Origin: Pseudomonas cavernae
GTDB taxonomy: Bacteria; Pseudomonadota; Gammaproteobacteria; Pseudomonadales; Pseudomonadaceae
NCBI RefSeq assembly: GCF_003595175.1
Contig: NZ_CP032419.1
Coordinates: forward strand, 3,162,001 to 3,226,000
Direction: 5' to 3'
Length of the DNA stretch: 64,000 nt
In this document: piece after piece, positions 1 to 8,198 of the stretch
Numbering within the stretch: the first letter of the stretch is position 1
Layout: each line of letters opens with the position of its first letter
Program-made: the position numbers and the translations under genes
The notes under the pieces: generated by a model
What the model saw: the letters and a program-made list of their open reading frames with translations, nothing else
Database searches by the model: none
Told to the model about the DNA's origin: nothing

Positions 1-2
1 AT

Positions 3-197
3 TACGGCCTCTACGTGATGCAGAACACCCTGTGTTTCGTGCTGCTCTCGGAAAGCCTGTCGCAGGACTGGCACCTGGCGCAGGTGCGCTTGGTGAACAC
101 TTTGCTGGGGGTCACGCTGGCAATACTGGTCGCCGTGCTGATGCATGGGCTGCAGCAGTATCTGAGCAGGCATCTGAAGCCGGTGTCGACGGATTGA
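3..197 (+). CDS. FUSC-family (aromatic acid exporter-like) inner-membrane protein, 3' end only
   Basis: The window opens inside a reading frame that runs to a TGA at 195-197; only the last 64 codons are visible. The tail holds a hydrophobic stretch (LVNTLLGVTLAILVAVLMH) preceded by an R-x-x-x-T-L-L-G pattern typical of the last membrane helix of FUSC/YccS-type permeases, then a short polar C-terminus. FUSC proteins are inner-membrane efflux components for aromatic acids or fusaric acid-like compounds. The family call rests on this short tail only, so another multi-helix transporter is possible. A GC-rich hairpin follows the gene at 234-262. Confidence 0.5.
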   Translation, partial: YGLYVMQNTLCFVLLSESLSQDWHLAQVRLVNTLLGVTLAILVAVLMHGLQQYLSRHLKPVSTD

Positions 198-233
198 ACG
201 CGAGGGGAAGAGGGGAATATTGCAGAGAGGGAA

Positions 234-262
234 CGATGGGCGCGCCGTGCGCGCGCCCATCG
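234..262. terminator. Strong GC hairpin after the FUSC gene
   Basis: A 12-bp perfect inverted repeat (CGATGGGCGCGC / GCGCGCCCATCG) with a 5-nt loop lies 36 bases downstream of the stop codon. No T-run follows, so it may stabilise the 3' end rather than act as a classical intrinsic terminator. Confidence 0.5.
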
Positions 263-273
263 GTGTCACGTCA

Positions 274-413
274 GAACCTGTTTCGGATCTCGCGAGCTAG
301 AGTCAAACAAGGCAAAAACGGCTGAGGAAGCGGAGTTTACGAGTTGTAAATGAGCATTCCGAAGCCGTTTTTAACGCCGGTTGGCCGACGCGCAGCAGAT
401 CCGAGACAGGTTC
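274..413. repeat. MITE-like non-coding inverted-repeat element, family A copy 1
   Basis: A 140-bp element bounded by 17-bp terminal inverted repeats (GAACCTGTTTCGGATCT and its complement, 16/17 matching). Inside is a second inverted pair (AAAACGGC / GCCGTTTT) around a core, GTTTACGAGTTGTAAATGAG. The flanking trinucleotides are TCA (271-273) and TTA (414-416). A second, longer copy lies at 29327-29578 and shares the ends, the core and the segment TTGGCCGACGCGCAGCAGAT in nearly identical form (one substitution in copy 2). The right flank TTA is the reverse complement of the yggL stop codon, so the element begins exactly after that gene. No open reading frame of significance. Confidence 0.8.
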
Positions 414-755
414 TTAGGCCGGATTGATCGGGGTTTCCGGATACCAGACGTCGATCAGCGGGCTGACGGAGAAGTCCACCAGTTCGTTGCGGCCCTTCAG
501 CCAGGCTTCGACCTGGACGCGCTGCTCCTCGCTCACCGAGCCGCGCGTAGCCAGGCACACCAGGCCGAAATCTTCGCCGCCGACATAGTCCAGGCCATTG
601 CCGGCCATGGCTTCACGCAGGAACTGGGCGAGGAAGGCGTCGACGGCTTCATCGCTCAGACCGTCTTTCAAGTTCACGTTCAGCTCGAACCCCAACTCCT
701 GGAACTCGTCGACACACAGTTTTTTGCGCAGACGGCGGGAACGGTTAGTCGCCAT
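414..755 (-). CDS. yggL: YggL family (DUF469) 50S ribosome-binding protein
   Basis: Encodes 113 residues beginning MATNRSRRLRKKLCVDEFQE, with the basic N-terminus and FELNVNLKDGLSDEAVDAFL pattern of YggL/DUF469 proteins, which associate with the large ribosomal subunit. The ATG at 755 is chosen because GAGGATTC lies just upstream; a longer frame starting at 788 adds 11 residues without a comparable site. The gene is monocistronic and divergent from dacB. Its TAA stop is immediately followed by the family A repeat. The family assignment is confident; the detailed cellular role is known only from family studies. Confidence 0.88.
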   Translation of the reverse strand: MATNRSRRLRKKLCVDEFQELGFELNVNLKDGLSDEAVDAFLAQFLREAMAGNGLDYVGGEDFGLVCLATRGSVSEEQRVQVEAWLKGRNELVDFSVSPLIDVWYPETPINPA

Positions 756-1016
756 GGAAGAATCCTCAAGAGTGAATAAGCCCGGCACTTTACCAGCTTC
801 GACCCCATCCCAGTAGGAGAAGCGCCCGATGCGGCCAGGCGTTCCGTCCGATCCCTGTACCGAACCGGCCAGGCAGCGAAATTTTATCCAATCGTCAGCG
901 CCTGGGCGGCACAGCGCGAAAGCCTTCGGGCATAATGCCAGCCACTTCCCAAGCCACTCGTGGAAGCCATTGCCTTGTCATTTTCTTTTTTGCCCTTGCC
1001 TGAAGGGTTTTGCCCA

Positions 1017-2474
1017 ATGATCAAAATACTTCGTCACCTGGCCATCGCCAGTTTGCTCTTGCCTATTGCCCTGCCCGCCTCCGCCACCAATTCCAGCCTG
1101 CCGCCGCAAGTGCAGCAGCTCCTGAAGAAGAGCAAGATCAGCAACAACTCGCTGTCCCTGGTGACCCTACCGCTCACCGGCCCTGGCACTGCGACCGCGG
1201 TCAATGCCGATGTGTCGGTGAACCCGGCCTCGACCATGAAGCTGATCACCACCTTCGCCGCCCTGGAACTGCTCGGCCCGACCTACCAATGGAAGACCGA
1301 GTTCTACACCGACGGCCAGCTGAAGAATGGCGTGCTGAATGGCAACCTCTACCTCAAAGGTGGCGGCGACCCCAAGCTGAACATGGAGAAGCTCTGGCTA
1401 ATGATGCGCGACCTGCGCGCCAATGGCGTGCAGCAGGTGAGCGGCGATCTGGTGCTGGATCGCAGCCACTTCATCCAGCCGCAGCTGCCGACCTTCAACG
1501 ATGATGGCGGCGACAAGAACAAGCCGTTCCTGGTCGGCCCGGATTCGCTGCTGGTCAACCTCAAGGCCGTGCGCATGATCACCCGCACCGAGGGCGGCAA
1601 GGTCAGCGTGGCCATGGACCCGCCACTGACCAATGTGCGCATCGACAACAAGGTCAAGGCCCTGCCGGCGGCCAAATGCCCCGGCTGGCCGGACGTACGC
1701 TTCAACCCGGTGACCCAGTACGACGGCACCACCCTGGTGGTCACCGGCAAGCTGGCCGAGGGCTGCAGCGCGCAATCCTACCTGTCGCTGCTCGATCACC
1801 CCGGCTATGCCGCCGGCGCCGTGCGGGCGATCTGGCAGGAATTGGGCGGAAGCATCGCCGGCAAGGACCGCATCGACCAGGTACCGAAGAGCGCCCGCCT
1901 GCTGGCCCGTGCCTATTCGCCGGATCTGGTGGAGATCATCCGCGACATCAACAAGTACAGTAACAACACCATGGCCCGCCAACTGTTCCTCAGCCTCGGC
2001 GCGCAGTTCCGCACCTCGGCCGACGGCGACGACGCCAAGGCCGCGCAGCGGGTGATCCGCCAGTGGCTGGCGAAGAAGGGCATCACCGCGCCGCACCTGG
2101 TGATGGAGAACGGCTCCGGCCTGTCGCGGGCCGAGCGGGTCAGCGCGCGGGAATTGGCGACCATGCTGCAGGCCGCCTGGAATAGCCCCTACGCCGCCGA
2201 GTACATCAGTTCGCTGCCGCTGGTGGCGATGGACGGCACCATGCGCAAGCGCCTGAAGCGTACCGCGCTGGCCGGCGAGGCACATATCAAGACCGGTACC
2301 CTCAACACCGTGCGCGCCATCGCCGGCTTCAGCCGCGATAGCAACGGCAACACCTGGGCGGTGGTGGCCATCCTCAACGACCAGAAGCCCTGGGGCGCCT
2401 CGTCGATTCTCGATCAGGTGCTGGTCGACCTGTATCGCCAGCCGAAGCTCGCCGGCAATACGGCGCAGCGCTGA
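1017..2474 (+). CDS. dacB: D-alanyl-D-alanine carboxypeptidase/endopeptidase, PBP4 family
   Basis: A 485-residue periplasmic serine peptidase (MEROPS S13) that trims and cleaves peptidoglycan peptide cross-links. It has an N-terminal signal peptide ending near ASA (residues 1-23). The penicillin-binding motifs are all present: S72-T-M-K75 (nucleophile and general base), S315-N-N317, and K425-T-G427. The long insertion between the first two motifs is usual for class C low-mass PBPs. The ATG at 1017 gives a clean signal peptide and follows GAAGGG; an upstream in-frame ATG at 960 would add 19 residues ahead of the signal. It stands alone, divergent from yggL, and ends at a strong terminator. In P. 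aeruginosa this enzyme influences AmpC induction; whether it does so here is inference. Confidence 0.93.
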   Translation: MIKILRHLAIASLLLPIALPASATNSSLPPQVQQLLKKSKISNNSLSLVTLPLTGPGTATAVNADVSVNPASTMKLITTFAALELLGPTYQWKTEFYTDGQLKNGVLNGNLYLKGGGDPKLNMEKLWLMMRDLRANGVQQVSGDLVLDRSHFIQPQLPTFNDDGGDKNKPFLVGPDSLLVNLKAVRMITRTEGGKVSVAMDPPLTNVRIDNKVKALPAAKCPGWPDVRFNPVTQYDGTTLVVTGKLAEGCSAQSYLSLLDHPGYAAGAVRAIWQELGGSIAGKDRIDQVPKSARLLARAYSPDLVEIIRDINKYSNNTMARQLFLSLGAQFRTSADGDDAKAAQRVIRQWLAKKGITAPHLVMENGSGLSRAERVSARELATMLQAAWNSPYAAEYISSLPLVAMDGTMRKRLKRTALAGEAHIKTGTLNTVRAIAGFSRDSNGNTWAVVAILNDQKPWGASSILDQVLVDLYRQPKLAGNTAQR

Positions 2475-2486
2475 AACCGTGTAATG

Positions 2487-2520
2487 AAAACGCCGCCCCA
2501 TGGGGCGGCGTTTTCATTTT
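2487..2520. terminator. Intrinsic terminator of dacB, probably bidirectional
   Basis: A 14-bp perfect stem (AAAACGCCGCCCCA / TGGGGCGGCGTTTT, 2487-2514) followed by CATTTT. A-run on one side and T-run on the other suit termination of dacB (+) and possibly rlmKL (-). Confidence 0.88.
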
Positions 2521-2526
2521 CGGACC

Positions 2527-2598
2527 GTAGGATGGGTTGAGCGCAGCGATACCCATCAATCAGCCCGTTGGGTATCGCTGCGCTCAACACCAACCTAC
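2527..2598. repeat. Long inverted repeat, dispersed Pseudomonas-type palindromic element
   Basis: Two near-complementary arms of about 29 bp (beginning GTAGGATGGGTTGAGCGCAG, ending in its complement with small differences) are separated by 13 bases. The sequence GTAGGATGGGTTGAGC...TACCCA resembles repetitive palindromes scattered in Pseudomonas intergenic regions. It lies between the convergent dacB and rlmKL genes and has no coding content. Confidence 0.7.
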
Positions 2599-2621
2599 AA
2601 CAGCATGGTGCATGCCTATCC

Positions 2622-4823
2622 CTAGAGGCTGAACCTCCAAGCGCGGTGGATCTTCGGGTTACGGGCGAAGTCCGGATCGAGGGTCGTCGGACTGATTTCC
2701 TCGACCGCATAGCGCGCCGCCAGGCCCTCGTCGAGCTGGAACTTGCGGAAGTTGTTGGAGAAATACAGCACCCCACCCTTGGCCAGCCGGGCCATCGCCA
2801 GGTCGAGCAACTGGACGTGGTCGCGCTGCACGTCGAACACCCCTTCCATGCGCTTGGAGTTGGAGAAGGTCGGCGGGTCGATGAAGATCAGGTCGTATTC
2901 CCCGCGGTCGGCCGCCAGCCAGTTCATCACGTCGCCCTGCTCCAGGCGCTGCTTGTCGGAGAAGCCGTTCAGCGCCAGGTTGCGCCGCGCCCAGTCCAGA
3001 TAGGTCTTCGATAGGTCGACACTGGTGGTGCTGCGCGCCCCACCCTTGGCCGCATGCACAGTGGCGGTAGCGGTGTAGCAGTACAGGTTGAGGAAGCGCT
3101 TGCCCGCCGCCTCACGCTGGATGCGCAGGCGCAGCGGGCGGTGATCGAGGAACAGGCCGGTGTCGAGGTAGTCGGTGAGGTTGACCAGCAGCTGCACGCC
3201 GCCTTCGCTGACCTCCATGAAGTGGCCCTGGGTGCTCTGGCGTTCGTACTGCTTGCTGCCGGTCTGCCGCTCGCGACGCTTGACGATCACCTTGCTGGTG
3301 TCCACCCCGAGCGCCTGGGGAATCGCCGCCAGCGCATCGAGCAGACGCGCCTGAGCTTTTTCCGGGTCGATCGAGCGCGGCGGCGCGTATTCCTGCACGT
3401 GCACCCAGTCACGGTAGAGGTCGATCGCCAGGGCGTACTCGGGCATGTCGGCATCGTACAGGCGGTAGCATTCCACGCCCTCGCGGCGCGCCCACTTGCC
3501 CAGGCTCTTCAGGTTCTTCTGCAGACGGTTGGCGAACATCTGCCCGCCTTCGCTCAGCCGTGCCTGCTCCGTGACGACCGGCTCGCGGCCCAGTTCGACT
3601 TGCTCGCGCTCACGTTCGCGCTGCTCCGGCGTGCGCCGTTCGCCGGTGACGAACTGTTCGGGCTGCACCTTGATCAGCAGCAGCTTGCACGGCAGCGCGC
3701 CGTTCCAGAATGCGTACTGCTTGTGACTGCGGATGCCCATGCGCTTGCCCAGCTCCGGCGCGCCGGTGAACACCGCCGCTTCCCAGTTCAGGCAGGCCTG
3801 GCGCAGACGCTCGCCGAGGTTCTGGTAGAGGTACAGCAGGCTGGCCTCATCGCCGAGGCGCTCGCCGTAGGGCGGGTTGCTGATCACCAGGCCGGTCTGG
3901 TTCTGGTCCGGGCGGGGCGAAAACGTCGCCAACTCGCCCTGATAGATCTTGATCCAATCGGTCAGACCGGCGCGCTCGATGTTGTTGCGCCCCGGCTGGA
4001 TCAGCCGCGGGTCAGCCTCGTAGCCACGAATCCACAGTGGCGGTTTGGCCAGACCGGCCGCGGCGCGCGCCTCGGCCTCGGCATGCAGTTTCTTCCACAG
4101 CGCCGGCACATGTCCGAGCCAGCTGGAGAAGCCCCAGCGCTCGCGCTTGAGGTTGGGGGCGATGTCCGCGGCGATCATCGCCGCCTCGACCAGGAAGGTG
4201 CCGACCCCACACATCGGGTCGGCCAACGCCCCGCCAGCGGCGGCGATACGCGGCCAGCCGGCACGGATCAGGATCGCCGCGGCGAGGTTCTCCTTCAGCG
4301 GCGCGGCGCCCTGCTGCAGGCGATAGCCGCGCTGGTGCAGGCTATGCCCAGAGAGATCGAGAGAGAGGATCGCCTCGCCGCGATCCAGACGCAGATGCAC
4401 GCGCAGATCGGGGTTGATCTTGTCGATCGATGGCCGCTCGCCGCTGTCGCGGCGCAGTTTGTCGACGATGGCGTCCTTGACCTTCAGCGCCCCGAAGTGG
4501 GTGTTGTCGATGCCGGAACCGTTACCGCTGAACTCCACAGCCAGGCTGCCGTCGCTCTGCAGATGCTCCTGCCAGTCCACGCTCAGGACGTTTTGATACA
4601 GCTCCTCGGCGTTGGCCATGGTAAAGCGCTTGAGCACCAGCAGCACGCGGTTGGCCAGCCGCGACCACAGGCACAGGCGGTAGGCCGTCTCCATGCTGGC
4701 GAAGCCGCGAATGGCCGCGGTGTGCTCGCGCACCTCTTCCAGCCCCAGGCCGGCGGCTTCCTCGGCGAGTAGGCTTTCCAGCCCTTTGGGGCAGGTGAGA
4801 AACAGTTCGAAACGGTCCGACAT
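2622..4823 (-). CDS. rlmL: Bifunctional 23S rRNA (m2G2445/m7G2069) methyltransferase RlmKL
   Basis: A 733-residue two-domain SAM-dependent enzyme that modifies two guanosines in the peptidyl-transferase region of 23S rRNA during 50S assembly. The N-terminal half carries a THUMP RNA-binding domain (about residues 60-160) and the RlmL domain with DPMCGVGTF (202-210) for SAM binding and the catalytic NPPY (316-319). The C-terminal RlmK domain has FLNLYCYTATATVHAA and the DPPTFSNSK motif (from 649). The length matches the fused gamma-proteobacterial form. The start at 4823 (MSDRFELFLTCPKG) is where family similarity begins; the frame extends 52 codons upstream with no family-like content. It sits back to back with rmf, another ribosome-acting gene. 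Confidence 0.93.
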   Translation of the reverse strand: MSDRFELFLTCPKGLESLLAEEAAGLGLEEVREHTAAIRGFASMETAYRLCLWSRLANRVLLVLKRFTMANAEELYQNVLSVDWQEHLQSDGSLAVEFSGNGSGIDNTHFGALKVKDAIVDKLRRDSGERPSIDKINPDLRVHLRLDRGEAILSLDLSGHSLHQRGYRLQQGAAPLKENLAAAILIRAGWPRIAAAGGALADPMCGVGTFLVEAAMIAADIAPNLKRERWGFSSWLGHVPALWKKLHAEAEARAAAGLAKPPLWIRGYEADPRLIQPGRNNIERAGLTDWIKIYQGELATFSPRPDQNQTGLVISNPPYGERLGDEASLLYLYQNLGERLRQACLNWEAAVFTGAPELGKRMGIRSHKQYAFWNGALPCKLLLIKVQPEQFVTGERRTPEQREREREQVELGREPVVTEQARLSEGGQMFANRLQKNLKSLGKWARREGVECYRLYDADMPEYALAIDLYRDWVHVQEYAPPRSIDPEKAQARLLDALAAIPQALGVDTSKVIVKRRERQTGSKQYERQSTQGHFMEVSEGGVQLLVNLTDYLDTGLFLDHRPLRLRIQREAAGKRFLNLYCYTATATVHAAKGGARSTTSVDLSKTYLDWARRNLALNGFSDKQRLEQGDVMNWLAADRGEYDLIFIDPPTFSNSKRMEGVFDVQRDHVQLLDLAMARLAKGGVLYFSNNFRKFQLDEGLAARYAVEEISPTTLDPDFARNPKIHRAWRFSL

Positions 4824-5305
4824 GCAGATATCCAGTGCCTTGCGGCCAGCTACGGCGCGCCTGTTTTCCGGCAGCGCCTGGGTTGAACAATCGCGGTCCA
4901 CCCGCGACTGCGCGACACAAGGGTGTCGCTCGCCCGTCAGGGAAAATCTCCCTCCGGACGTGGGCCAGACCCGCGGCAACCGGATCTAGCATTCTCAAAT
5001 CACCGACTCAAATCACTAGCGCCTGAGCTGAGCTTAGGGCGGGTTGCCGGCAATGGGCGAACCGTCACGGCACGAAATTGCGCCGAAACCGGTGACAAAA
5101 GGTCGCAGCTCAACCCTTCGTCGGAATGATTGGCAGGCCCAGACGAGATCCATTCGCACTGCCAAAGCCAGCCAGAAGCCGCCTACAACGCCCCCATACG
5201 GGGCTCTCGACAAAATTCTTCTGACCGTGCCCCTTGTCCTTATGGCCTACCCCACAAAAAGGTTACGCCCTTATGACAAATTGATCGTTCCCACAGGAGG
5301 TGGCA

Positions 5306-5386
5306 TTGGTTAGAAATCAACTCAGGTTGCAGCCGCAATGGCCGCAACAGGAGGCCCGTGACGCCGGCAACGGGCCGCTCTGGTAG
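5306..5386 (+). CDS. Possible 26-codon leader peptide upstream of rmf
   Basis: TTG at 5306 follows AGGAGG with 5-nt spacing and opens a 26-codon frame ending TAG at 5384-5386 (start LVRNQLRLQPQW). The stop lies inside the 5' arm of the hairpin at 5380-5400, the kind of geometry seen when leader translation influences a structure. The strong ribosome site is visible; translation is not established, and a chance match in untranslated leader RNA is quite possible. Confidence 0.25.
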   Translation: MVRNQLRLQPQWPQQEARDAGNGPLW

Positions 5387-5400
5387 AGGCTATCTACCAG
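5380..5400 (+). promoter_or_regulatory. Perfect stem-loop in the rmf 5' leader
   Basis: CTGGTAGA (5380-5387) and TCTACCAG (5393-5400) form an 8-bp perfect stem with a 5-nt loop, 54 bases before the rmf ATG. No T-run follows, so it is not a classical terminator; it could affect stability or translation of the rmf message. Function is inferred from position only. Confidence 0.45.
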
Positions 5401-5454
5401 GCCTCAACTCGGGGCTAACAGGACATAACAGTCAACAAGTGAGGGCAACACCCT

Positions 5455-5670
5455 ATGAGAAGACTTAAGCGTGATCCTTTAGAACGAGCTTTTCTGCGTG
5501 GTTATCAATACGGCGTTCATGGTAAATCCCGCGATCTTTGTCCTTTCACCCTTCCGTCCGTCCGCCAAGCCTGGATCAACGGCTGGCGCGAAGGTCGCGG
5601 CGACCAATGGGACGGTATGACCGGCACCGCCGGTATCCATCGACTTAACGAACTCAACGCTGTCGGCTGA
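5455..5670 (+). CDS. rmf: Ribosome modulation factor
   Basis: A 71-residue basic protein (MRRLKRDPLERAFLRGYQYG...) matching Rmf along its full length, including the conserved RGYQYGVHGKSRDLCPF segment and the QAWINGWREGRGDQW segment. Rmf converts 70S ribosomes into inactive 100S dimers in stationary phase or starvation. GAGGG lies about 10 bases upstream of the ATG. It is monocistronic, with an unusually long and structured leader and a clear intrinsic terminator after it. In P. aeruginosa it is likewise next to rlmL and pyrD. Confidence 0.95.
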   Translation: MRRLKRDPLERAFLRGYQYGVHGKSRDLCPFTLPSVRQAWINGWREGRGDQWDGMTGTAGIHRLNELNAVG

Positions 5671-5732
5671 TAAAGGGTCCCGACTTCCAGGTTTACCAAG
5701 CACGCCCCATCCGGGCGGCGGGCGAGAGCCCA

Positions 5733-5757
5733 GGGCTCCTTCGGGAGCCCTTTTTAT
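5733..5757 (+). terminator. Intrinsic terminator of rmf
   Basis: GGGCTCC-TTCG-GGAGCCC: a 7-bp GC stem with a UUCG-type tetraloop followed by TTTTTATT, 62 bases after the rmf stop. Confidence 0.9.
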
Positions 5758-5783
5758 TGCCTGCGTTTGGGCCTACGCGCGCC

Positions 5784-6806
5784 TTAACGCGGCAGCGCGC
5801 CGATGGCATCCACCGCCTCACGGATCAGCGCCGGGCCCTTGTAGATGAAGCCGGAATAGATCTGCACCAGACTGGCTCCGGCGGCGATCTTCTCGGCCGC
5901 ATGCGCGCCTTCGGTGATGCCGCCGACGGCGATGATCGGCAAACGCCCACCCAACTCACCCGCCAGCACCTTGACGGTATGCGTGCTCTTGTCGCGTACC
6001 GGCGCGCCGGACAGGCCACCCGCCTCGTCGCCATAGGGCAAGCCTGCGACGCCTTCGCGGCCGAGGGTGGTGTTGGTGGCGATCACCGCGTCCATCCCCG
6101 CTTCCACCAGCGCCGCCGCCACCTCGGCGATTTCCTCGTCGCTCATGTCCGGGGCGATCTTGATCGCCAGCGGTACGCGCTTGCCATGCTGGACGGCCAG
6201 GTCTTCCTGGCGCTGGCGCAAGGCCTCGAGCAGCTGCTTGAGCGAGTCGCCGAACTGCAAGCTGCGCAGCCCCGGGGTGTTCGGCGAGCTGACGTTGACG
6301 GTGACGTAGCTGGCGTGGGCATAGACCTTGTCCAGGCCGAGCAGGTAGTCATCCACCGCGCGCTCGACCGGGGTGTCGAAGTTCTTGCCGATATTGATGC
6401 CGAGCACACCCTTGAACTTGGCGGCCTTGACCCGCGCCAGCAGATGGTCGATACCCTGGTTGTTGAAGCCCATGCGGTTGATGATCGCCTCGGCCTCGGG
6501 CAGACGGAACAGCCGCGGTTTGGGGTTGCCCGGCTGCGGCCGCGGGGTCACGGTGCCGATCTCGACGAAGCCGAAACCGAGCTGGGCGAAGCCGTCGATG
6601 GCATCGCCGTTCTTGTCCAGGCCAGCGGCCAGACCGACCGGGTTGGGGAAGTCCAAGCCCATCACGTTCACCGGCAGCGGGCGCGGCGCCTTGCTCAGCA
6701 GGCCATTGAGGCCGAGGCGGCCACCGGCGCCGATCAGGTCGATGGACAGCTCGTGGGAGGTTTCCGGGGACAGGGTGAACAGCAGCTGGCGGGCCAGGTT
6801 ATACAT
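5784..6806 (-). CDS. pyrD: Dihydroorotate dehydrogenase (quinone), class 2
   Basis: A 340-residue FMN enzyme that oxidises dihydroorotate to orotate in pyrimidine synthesis, passing electrons to quinone at the inner membrane. The N-terminal 40 residues form the amphipathic membrane-associating segment that defines class 2. FMN and substrate motifs are visible: [10 protein letters not shown] (60-69), the NNQG segment near 115-118, INIGKN (138-142), and the active-site serine in [10 protein letters not shown] (171-180). The start at 6806 ([10 protein letters not shown]) matches the family N-terminus; the frame can extend 22 codons upstream but that part is alanine/arginine-rich and unlike the family. 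It is transcribed apart from rmf and convergent with it. Confidence 0.95.
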   Translation of the reverse strand: MYNLARQLLFTLSPETSHELSIDLIGAGGRLGLNGLLSKAPRPLPVNVMGLDFPNPVGLAAGLDKNGDAIDGFAQLGFGFVEIGTVTPRPQPGNPKPRLFRLPEAEAIINRMGFNNQGIDHLLARVKAAKFKGVLGINIGKNFDTPVERAVDDYLLGLDKVYAHASYVTVNVSSPNTPGLRSLQFGDSLKQLLEALRQRQEDLAVQHGKRVPLAIKIAPDMSDEEIAEVAAALVEAGMDAVIATNTTLGREGVAGLPYGDEAGGLSGAPVRDKSTHTVKVLAGELGGRLPIIAVGGITEGAHAAEKIAAGASLVQIYSGFIYKGPALIREAVDAIGALPR

Positions 6807-6890
6807 GGGCGGCTTAGCTCGATAAGGGCGGGATGTCAGGGCGGCGATTATAGCCGCGCGCGCCGGCCGCAAGCGAGGCGCCGGCGGCGA

Positions 6891-7112
6891 TCAGTCCAGG
6901 CGGCGCAGGCTCAGCAGCTCACCGGCGGGCGAAACCTCGAGGGCAAAACAGCCATAGACGCCGGCATGACTGAGGAACGCTCGCAGATGATGGGCCGGCA
7001 GGCTGACCCGGCGACCATCACGACTGTGTAACAGCACACGATTAGCCTGGCCCCGATAAACCGCCTGCAAACGCGCCGCGGGTAAGGCGATATCCAGCAC
7101 CAGGCTGGCCAT
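6891..7112 (-). CDS. DUF2835 family protein
   Basis: A 73-residue protein (MASLVLDIALPAARLQAVYR...) resembling DUF2835 proteins of Pseudomonas, which have the pattern of a short beta-rich domain ending in a leucine/arginine tail (LLSLRRLD). Function is unknown. The ATG at 7112 is preceded by GAGGG at good spacing; the longer frame starting at 7214 lacks such a site. It precedes pyrD on the same strand, separated by 84 bases, so the two could share a transcript. Confidence 0.72.
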   Translation of the reverse strand: MASLVLDIALPAARLQAVYRGQANRVLLHSRDGRRVSLPAHHLRAFLSHAGVYGCFALEVSPAGELLSLRRLD

Positions 7113-7249
7113 GGAAGAACCCTCGCAATGATTGCCGCCATACTGCCACAGAGGCACTACCTTAGCCCCGCCCAGTCGGGTCACGACCGTGCAGCCGCGG
7201 CATTCCTCTGCCACACTGGCACGCGTAGTCTTGGAGTTTTCCGCCGATC

Positions 7250-8137
7250 ATGAGCACGCCCGAGCCGCCGCCGAACCTGTCCGCGCGCCTGAACACGCTT
7301 GCCCAGCGTCTGGGCCTGAGCGGCCGCGGCACGCGCTTACTGCGCGAGCGAGCCGCCGCCTTGCGTTTGCCCTTTCAGCCGCTGCCGGCAATTCAGTCGA
7401 GTATCTGGTGGCAGGCCGGACCGCCGCTGCAGCGCCTGGTCAAGCTGCCCCGTAGCGCCCTCTCCGGGCCGGTCCAGGACGACAAGGCCGATGCCCATGC
7501 CCTGCTGGTCGGCGTGGTGGCGCAGGAGCGGCAGCAGCTGGACAACTTCGACCTGCGCTTGATCGATGGCCTCGACCACGCCGGCGCGACAGACCACCAC
7601 ATCAGCCTGGAGCAGTTCTGCGCCACCCCGGCGTGCCGCAACGTGCGCATCATCAGCTACAAGGACTTCGTCAAAACCATCAGCCAGGCCCTGCCGCGCT
7701 ACCTGGCCGGCGAGCGCATCCACCTGCGCGCGGCCAGTTGGCTCGGGCAACGCTGGTTCTGGGCCGGCGAACGGCAGATCGAGGCGCTCGCCGGCGCCAT
7801 CGTCTATGCCCGTCGGCGCGGCCTGGAAATAAGCCTGCCGGCGGACATCACCCGCTACCGTCTCAGCGCCAGCGGGCTCGATGCCTTGCAGGCGCGCTAT
7901 CACGTGCTGGCCATGCCGGTGCAGGCTTGGAGCGCCCCGGACTTCATGAGCCTGCTGCTCGACAATGGCCTACCCTATGCGCGCCTGTCGCTGCTGCACA
8001 CCCCCGGCGCTCCGGAAATCCTCCTGCTGCCGCGCCAGAACGCGGAAGCCATGGCCCTCGGCGAAGGGCTGAGCCGAGCCGGCGCCGCCGATGTGGTGGC
8101 TTACCTGCGCGGGTTGATGCAAACCACTGACAGCTGA
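7250..8137 (+). CDS. Conserved hypothetical protein, 295 aa
   Basis: I do not recognise a named family with certainty (possibly DUF6685). The protein has no signal peptide or membrane segment. It is rich in Arg and Leu, with a basic helical N-terminus (NTLAQRLGLSGRGTRLLRER) and a central segment with aromatic residues (SWLGQRWFWAGERQIEALAG). It is divergent from the DUF2835 gene (137 bases between starts) and convergent with gdhB, with a long hairpin after its stop. Codon use and GC match the neighbours, so it is probably a genuine core gene. Confidence 0.6.
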   Translation: MSTPEPPPNLSARLNTLAQRLGLSGRGTRLLRERAAALRLPFQPLPAIQSSIWWQAGPPLQRLVKLPRSALSGPVQDDKADAHALLVGVVAQERQQLDNFDLRLIDGLDHAGATDHHISLEQFCATPACRNVRIISYKDFVKTISQALPRYLAGERIHLRAASWLGQRWFWAGERQIEALAGAIVYARRRGLEISLPADITRYRLSASGLDALQARYHVLAMPVQAWSAPDFMSLLLDNGLPYARLSLLHTPGAPEILLLPRQNAEAMALGEGLSRAGAADVVAYLRGLMQTTDS

Positions 8138-8143
8138 TCCACA

Positions 8144-8177
8144 CAGCAGAACGGCGCCCGTAGGCGCCGTTCTGCTG
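8144..8177. terminator. Hairpin between convergent genes
   Basis: A 15-bp perfect stem (CAGCAGAACGGCGCC / GGCGCCGTTCTGCTG) with a CGTA loop lies between the hypothetical gene and gdhB, seven bases after the first stop. There is no strong T-run on either side, but the position suits a shared 3'-end structure. Confidence 0.65.
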
Positions 8178-8198
8178 GTGCGTTGAGCCCCTGCCCCG

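Larger units (their letters stand above)
4824..5454. other. Long intergenic region between rlmL and rmf (promoters and rmf leader)
   Basis: 631 bases with no convincing long gene. It must carry the divergent promoters of rlmL and rmf, but I could not assign confident -10/-35 pairs. The last 160 bases contain two strong Shine-Dalgarno sequences (AGGAGG at 5295-5300, GGAGG at 5350-5354), each followed by a short ORF from a TTG or GTG, and a perfect hairpin at 5380-5400. Open frames further upstream show no family resemblance and no ribosome site. Confidence 0.5.

Noticed and set aside
3054..4772. 572-codon frame antisense to rlmL
   Set aside because: Shadow frame with no recognisable domain and no ribosome site; rlmL motifs are intact.
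5044..5313. 89-codon frame upstream of rmf
   Set aside because: No ribosome site before its start and no family resemblance; composition is like leader sequence.
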